NCBI RefSeq assembly: GCF_964656455.1 | Contig: NC_135722.1 | Coordinates: 50,362,628-50,426,627 of the forward strand | Origin: Halichoerus grypus | Taxonomy: Eukaryota > Chordata > Mammalia > Carnivora > Phocidae | Direction of reading: 5' to 3' | DNA length: 64,000 bases | Shown: in pieces, positions 59,450 to 64,000 of the stretch | Layout: each line of letters opens with the position of its first letter | Numbering within the stretch: position 1 is the stretch's first letter | Program-made: the position numbers and the translations under genes | The notes under the pieces: generated by a model | What the model was told of the DNA's origin: nothing | What the model saw: only the letters and a program-made list of their open reading frames with translations | Database searches by the model: none

Positions 59450-60655
59450 AATGTAAGCATAAATCTAAAACTTTTGGAAAAACTTAGGAGAAAATCTTCA
59501 GGATAGAGGGCAAAGTGTTCTTAGTCTTGTCACCAAAAGCATGATTCTTTTAAGGAAAAATTGTTAGATTAAGATTTATTAAAATTAAAAACTGCTTCTG
59601 TGTCAAAGACTCAGTTAAGAGGATGAAAAAACAACCTACAGATTGGGAGAATATATTTGCAAATTACATATCTAAGAAAAGCCGAGTATCTAGAACAGAT
59701 AAAGAACTCTGAAAACTCAACTAGAAAAAAATCTAATTAGAAATAGGCAAAAGACATGGAAAGACATTTCATGGAAAAAGAAACAGATGCAAATAAACAC
59801 ATAAAAAGTTCAAAGTTATTAGCTAGGGGGAAATAAAAATTAAAAGTACAGCGAAGTATCACTACACAACCAACAGAATGGCTTTAAAAAAAAAAAAAGT
59901 TGAAAACATCAAATGCTGGCAAGGATATGGGGAAACTGGATCACTCATACAGTGCTGGCTGAATGTAAAATGGTATAGCCAGCCACTCTGGAAAACATTT
60001 TGGCAGTTTCTAAAAATACTAAACATGCAACTAACATATGGCTGAGCATTTGTACTCCCAGGCATTCATCCCGGGAAATGAAGAGTTATGTTCACCAAAA
60101 GCTTTCACACAAATGTTTATAGCAGCTTTATGGATAATAGCCCAAAACTGGAAACACAGGTGTTCTTCAGCAGGAGAATGATTAAACAAACTGTGGTACA
60201 ACCATGCCCTGTAAATACTACTCAGCACTTAAAAGGAATGAACACTTCACACACAGAATAAGCTGGATAAATCTCCAGAGAATGATGCAGTGGGAAAAAA
60301 AAACCCCAAACAATCCCAAAAGATTACATATTGTATGATTTCATTTATATGACATTCTTGAATGACAAAATTATAGAGCTGTAGAACACATTAGTGATTG
60401 TCAGAGACTAAACGGGGGATGGGAGGGAGAAAAGTGGATGGGGCTGTAAAAGGACAACATGAGGGATCCTTGTGGCTCTGGAAGTGTTCTGCATCTTTGC
60501 TGTAGCAATGTTGATATCTTTATTTTGATACTGCATTATTGTTTTGCAAGATGCTACCATTGGAGGAATTGGGTGAAGGGTACACGGGATCTCTATATTA
60601 AATATTACAACTGCATATGAATCTAGAAACATCTCAAAATAAAAAGCTTGAAAAA
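59450..60655 (+). mobile_element. old L1 ORF2-tail and 3' end
   Basis: A second old copy in the same direction: CTGTGTCAAAGACTCAGTTA, GATTGGGAGAATATATTTGC, CATCAAATGCTGGCAAGGAT, AATGTTTATAGCAGCTTTAT, ATTTCATTTATATGACATTC and a final AAAATAAAAAGCTTG. Many indels. Confidence 0.8.
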
Positions 60656-60675
60656 AATCTTAAAGAGTCAATAAG

Positions 60676-63600
60676 GTTGGAAGATGCTGTTGGAGTAGGA
60701 GGACCCTAGATGCACCTCGTCCCACTAACACAAGTAGATAACTATCAAATCATCCTAAATACTGCAGGAATCAACCTGAAGACTGGCAGAACGGACTCCA
60801 CAACTAAAGGTGGAGAAGAGGCAACACTGAAGAAGGTAGGAAGTGCAGAGACATGGTCTGGGGAGAAACAGATCATGGCTGCTGCAGTGGGGAGAGAGCC
60901 AGGGTCACAGAGGAAGGGCGAGAGACAGACCAGCACACAGCGGAGCACACGGGGAAAATGAAGCCCCATAGCAGTTGGCTTGGAAAGTGAGAGAGGGGCT
61001 GAATTTCATGAGTTCCTGCAACCAGTGGGGCTTAAAGCCTGGAGTTTTAAAGGTCAGCATGTTTGGCTTGGGAAGAGCCTGGAGGGCACTGGGGGGTGCT
61101 CTTAGAGAGGAGGCACACAGCCCACAGACCTACAGCATGGAAAAAACAATCTGAAGAGCGCGGGTGGCACACAGTGGGGAGGTTATTTGCTCTTCTCAGA
61201 GCATGTCCCAGAGAGACAGCAATCAAGGGGAGACCCCTGCTCGAACAAAGGAACTGGTCAGCACCATTTCCCTCCCCTGCCCCTCAGCATAAGCACTAGC
61301 CACCAGTGGGAACCAGCACAGTGCTGACACTCAACACTTGCTTCCACCAAGCCCCGCCCCCGCACTCCGGCAGAACCGCCCCTCCCGGTCACACTTGCCT
61401 CAGTCTCAGAAGGGGGGGCCACTTTCCCCAGAAGACCTACCCAAACCCCTATTCACACCTTGTCTTCTGACAAGGGAGTTTTGCAGAGCTATGGTTCCTG
61501 TGGCTGTGGCAACAGGCCTCATTTCACAAACAGACACGAACACACCTAGTTAAAATGCACCACATTCAGACCAGGGACCAAACACTGCCCACAATAGGCA
61601 AGGAGGGCCTCTGCAGATGACTGGCCTGCAGGATAGAGGGGCCAGGACACACCAGCAGAGCACATGCCGCACACACTGGAGACACTCCCAGGAGTGCCAG
61701 GCTCTGGGAAATAGGGGACACTGCACTGCGGGGCACTCCAGGACCTCTTCTTCAGGATAGAAGCTCTATCAAGAAGACCAAACAGTTGTAAGTATTTATA
61801 CACCCAGCATGGGAATACCCTGATACATAAAACAGTTAATAATAAACATAAAGGAGCTAATCAGTAAGAATACAATAGTAGGGGACTTTAACACTCCACC
61901 TATATCAATGGACAACAAAAATCAATGAGGAAACAAAATGGCTTTAAATGACACACTGGAACAGCTGGATTTGACAGATATATTCAGAACACTCCATCCT
62001 AAAACAGCAGAATACACATTCTTTTCAAGTACATACAGAACATTTTCCAGAAGAGATCACATATTAGCCCACAAAACAAGCCTCAACAAATTAAAGATTA
62101 AAATCATACCATGCATCTTTTCTGACCATAGTGCTATGAAAGTAGAAGTCAACCACAAGAAAAAATCTGGAAAGACCACAAATACATGCAGGTTAAATAA
62201 CATGCTACTAAACAATGAATGCGTAACCAGGAAATAAAAGAAATTAAAAAGTACATAGAAAAAAATGAAAATGAAAACGTGATGGTCCCAAATCTTTGGG
62301 ATACAGGAAAAGTGATTCTAAGACGGAAGTTTATAGCAATACAGGCCTACCTCAAAAAGCAAGAAAAATATCAAGTAAACAGCCTAACCTTACACAGAAA
62401 GGATCCAGAAAAAGAAAATTAAACAAAACCTTAACCTAGCAGAAGTAAAGAAATAATAAAGATTAGAGATGAAATAAATGATAATACAAACAACAAAACA
62501 AAACAAAACAGTAGAACAGATCAATGAAACCAGGAGCTGGTTCTTTGAAAAAGTCAGTAAAATTGATAAACCTCTAGCCAGACTTAGCAAGAAAAAAAGA
62601 AAAGGACTCAAATAAATAAAATCACAAATGAGAGAGAAGAAATAACAACCAACACCACAGAAATACAAACAATTTTATAAGAAAATATTATGAAAAACCA
62701 TATGTCAACAAATTGCACAACCTAGAAAAAATGGATAAATTCCTAGAAACATAAACTACCAAAACAGAAACAGGAAGAAATAGAAAATGTGAACAAATAA
62801 CCAGTAAAGAAACTGAATCAGTAATCAAAAAAAGTCCAAGACCAGACGGCTTCACAAGTGAATTCTACCAAACATTTAAAGAAGAGTTAATACCTATTCT
62901 TCTCAAACTTTTCCAAACACAGAAATGGAAGGAAAACTTCCAAATTCATTCTATGAAGTCAGCATTACCCTGATATCAAAACCAGATAAAGACTCCACTA
63001 AAAAAGAGAACTACAGGCCAATATCCCTGATGAACACAAATGCAAAAATCTTCAACAAAATAAAGGCAAACCGAATTCAACAATACATTTAAAAAAATCA
63101 CTCACCACAATCAAGTGGGATTTATTCCTGTGTTGCAGAGTGGTTCAGTATTTGTAAATCAACCAACATGATACACCACATCAATAAGAGAAAGGATAAG
63201 AACCATATGATCATTTCAACAGATGCAGAAAAAGCATTTGGCAAAGTACAACATCCATTCATGATAAAAACCCTCAACAAAGTAGGTTTAGAGGGAACAT
63301 ACCTCAACATAATAAAGGCCATATGTGAAAAACCCACAGCTAACATCATCCACAATAGAGAAAAACTGAGAGCTTTTCCCCTAAGGTCAGGAATAAGGCA
63401 AGGATGTCCACTTTCAGCACTTCGATTTAACATAGTACAAGAAGTCCTAGCCATAGCAATCAGACAAAAAAAAAGGCATCCAAATCAATAAGGAAGAAGT
63501 AAAACTTTCACTAATTGCAGATGACATGATACTCTATATAGAAAACTCTAAAGACTTCACCAAAAAACTGCTAGAACTGATAAACTAATTTAGTAGAGTT

Positions 63601-64000
63601 GCAGGATACAAAATCAATGTAAAGAAATCTGTTGCATTTCTTTTTTTTATCATAAAATTTATTTTTTAAACTTAAATTCAATTAGTTAACATATAATGTA
63701 TTATTTGTTTCAGGAGTACAGGTCTGTGATTCATCAGTCTTATATATAATACCCAATGTTCATTACGATTCTGTTGCATATCTATACACCAATAATGAAG
63801 CAGCAGAAAGTGAAATTAAGAAAACAATCCCATTTACAATGGCACCCGAAATAATAAGATACCTAGAAATAAACCTAACCAAAGAGGTAAAAGACCTGTA
63901 CTCTGAAAACTATAAAACATTGATGAAAGAAACTGAAGATGACAGAAAGACAATCCATGCTCGTGGATTAGAAGACCAAATATTGTTAAAGTATCTATAC
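60676..64000 (+). mobile_element. old L1 with 5' UTR joined to ORF2, ORF1 absent
   Basis: Begins near 60676 with GGTTGGAAGATGCTG and a GC-rich L1-type 5' UTR (to about 61757) that includes GCCCCGCCCCCGC at about 61350. From about 61758 the text jumps to the ORF2 endonuclease (GDFNTPP near 61880, ALNDTLEQLDLTDIFRTLHP at 61940, CIFSDHSAMKVE at 62120), then the RT ([20 protein letters not shown] at 63219, [17 protein letters not shown] near 63390). ORF1 and about the first 100 codons of ORF2 are missing. Several frameshifts and stops: a dead copy. Continues beyond the window. Confidence 0.85.
63628..63782 (-). mobile_element. short L1 3' end nested inside the old L1 ORF2
   Basis: TCTGTTGCATTTC at 63628-63640 and TCTGTTGCATATC at 63770-63782. 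Between them (63641-63769) is a T-rich start, AATTCAATTAGTTAACATAT, AATGTATTATTTGTTTCAGG and ATACCCAATGTTCATTACG, a reversed L1 3' end. The host ORF2 text continues on both sides. Confidence 0.85.

Overview
The window is mammalian nuclear DNA, most likely from a carnivore of the arctoid group (bear, seal or weasel lineage). The evidence is at least six tRNA-derived Can-SINEs opening with a GCGCCTGGGTGGCTCAG-type head and ending in a CT-rich stretch, a TCAAATAAATAAATAAAATCTTT-like tail and an A-run, together with L1 elements whose 3' ends carry the G-rich tract typical of carnivore L1. No bacterial-style operons, tRNA/rRNA genes or CRISPR arrays are present. The species assignment is inference from repeat style only.

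The locus is part of a class I (fish-like) olfactory receptor cluster of the OR51 family. Only one receptor gene is intact: OR51E2 at 51986-52948 (+), a single coding exon of 320 residues. Three further OR51-type copies are broken: 6932-7896 (-), one frameshift plus one stop; 18103-19048 (-), one frameshift plus one stop; and 43542-44486 (+), lost start plus one stop. The first and third are close paralogues in opposite orientation, 36 kb apart. They share a non-canonical Gly in place of the Asp of the DRY motif.

Most of the rest is retrotransposon. A full-length L1 at 24303-31439 (+) has a CpG-rich 5' UTR with YY1-type motifs, an intact ORF1 (298 residues) and an ORF2 interrupted only by one apparent 1-base deletion near 28165. 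Other L1 material includes two twin-primed (5'-inverted) insertions (4364-6373 and about 15093-16050), two insertions at the same target inside an old MIR (12005-13047), short 3' ends (1-268, 33266-33480, 39584-39676), a minus-strand copy (55357-55696), older L1 fragments (23230-24214, 53225-53880, 55905-56400, 58510-60655) and an old L1 without ORF1 that runs off the right end (60676-64000). Can-SINEs with visible target-site duplications lie at 2822, 8580, 19493, 22025, 31469, 46510(-), 51286(-), 51520, 55726 and 56469. MIR, L2 and LTR-like relics fill parts of the remaining spacers, where I see no other convincing gene.

Functionally the window contributes one expressed-type receptor gene, OR51E2, in a neighbourhood where its relatives are decaying. 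I found no evidence of a new multi-gene system. The most informative items are the nearly intact L1 with its duplicated 3' UTR, the repeated targeting of one MIR site, and the inverted OR51 pseudogene pair.
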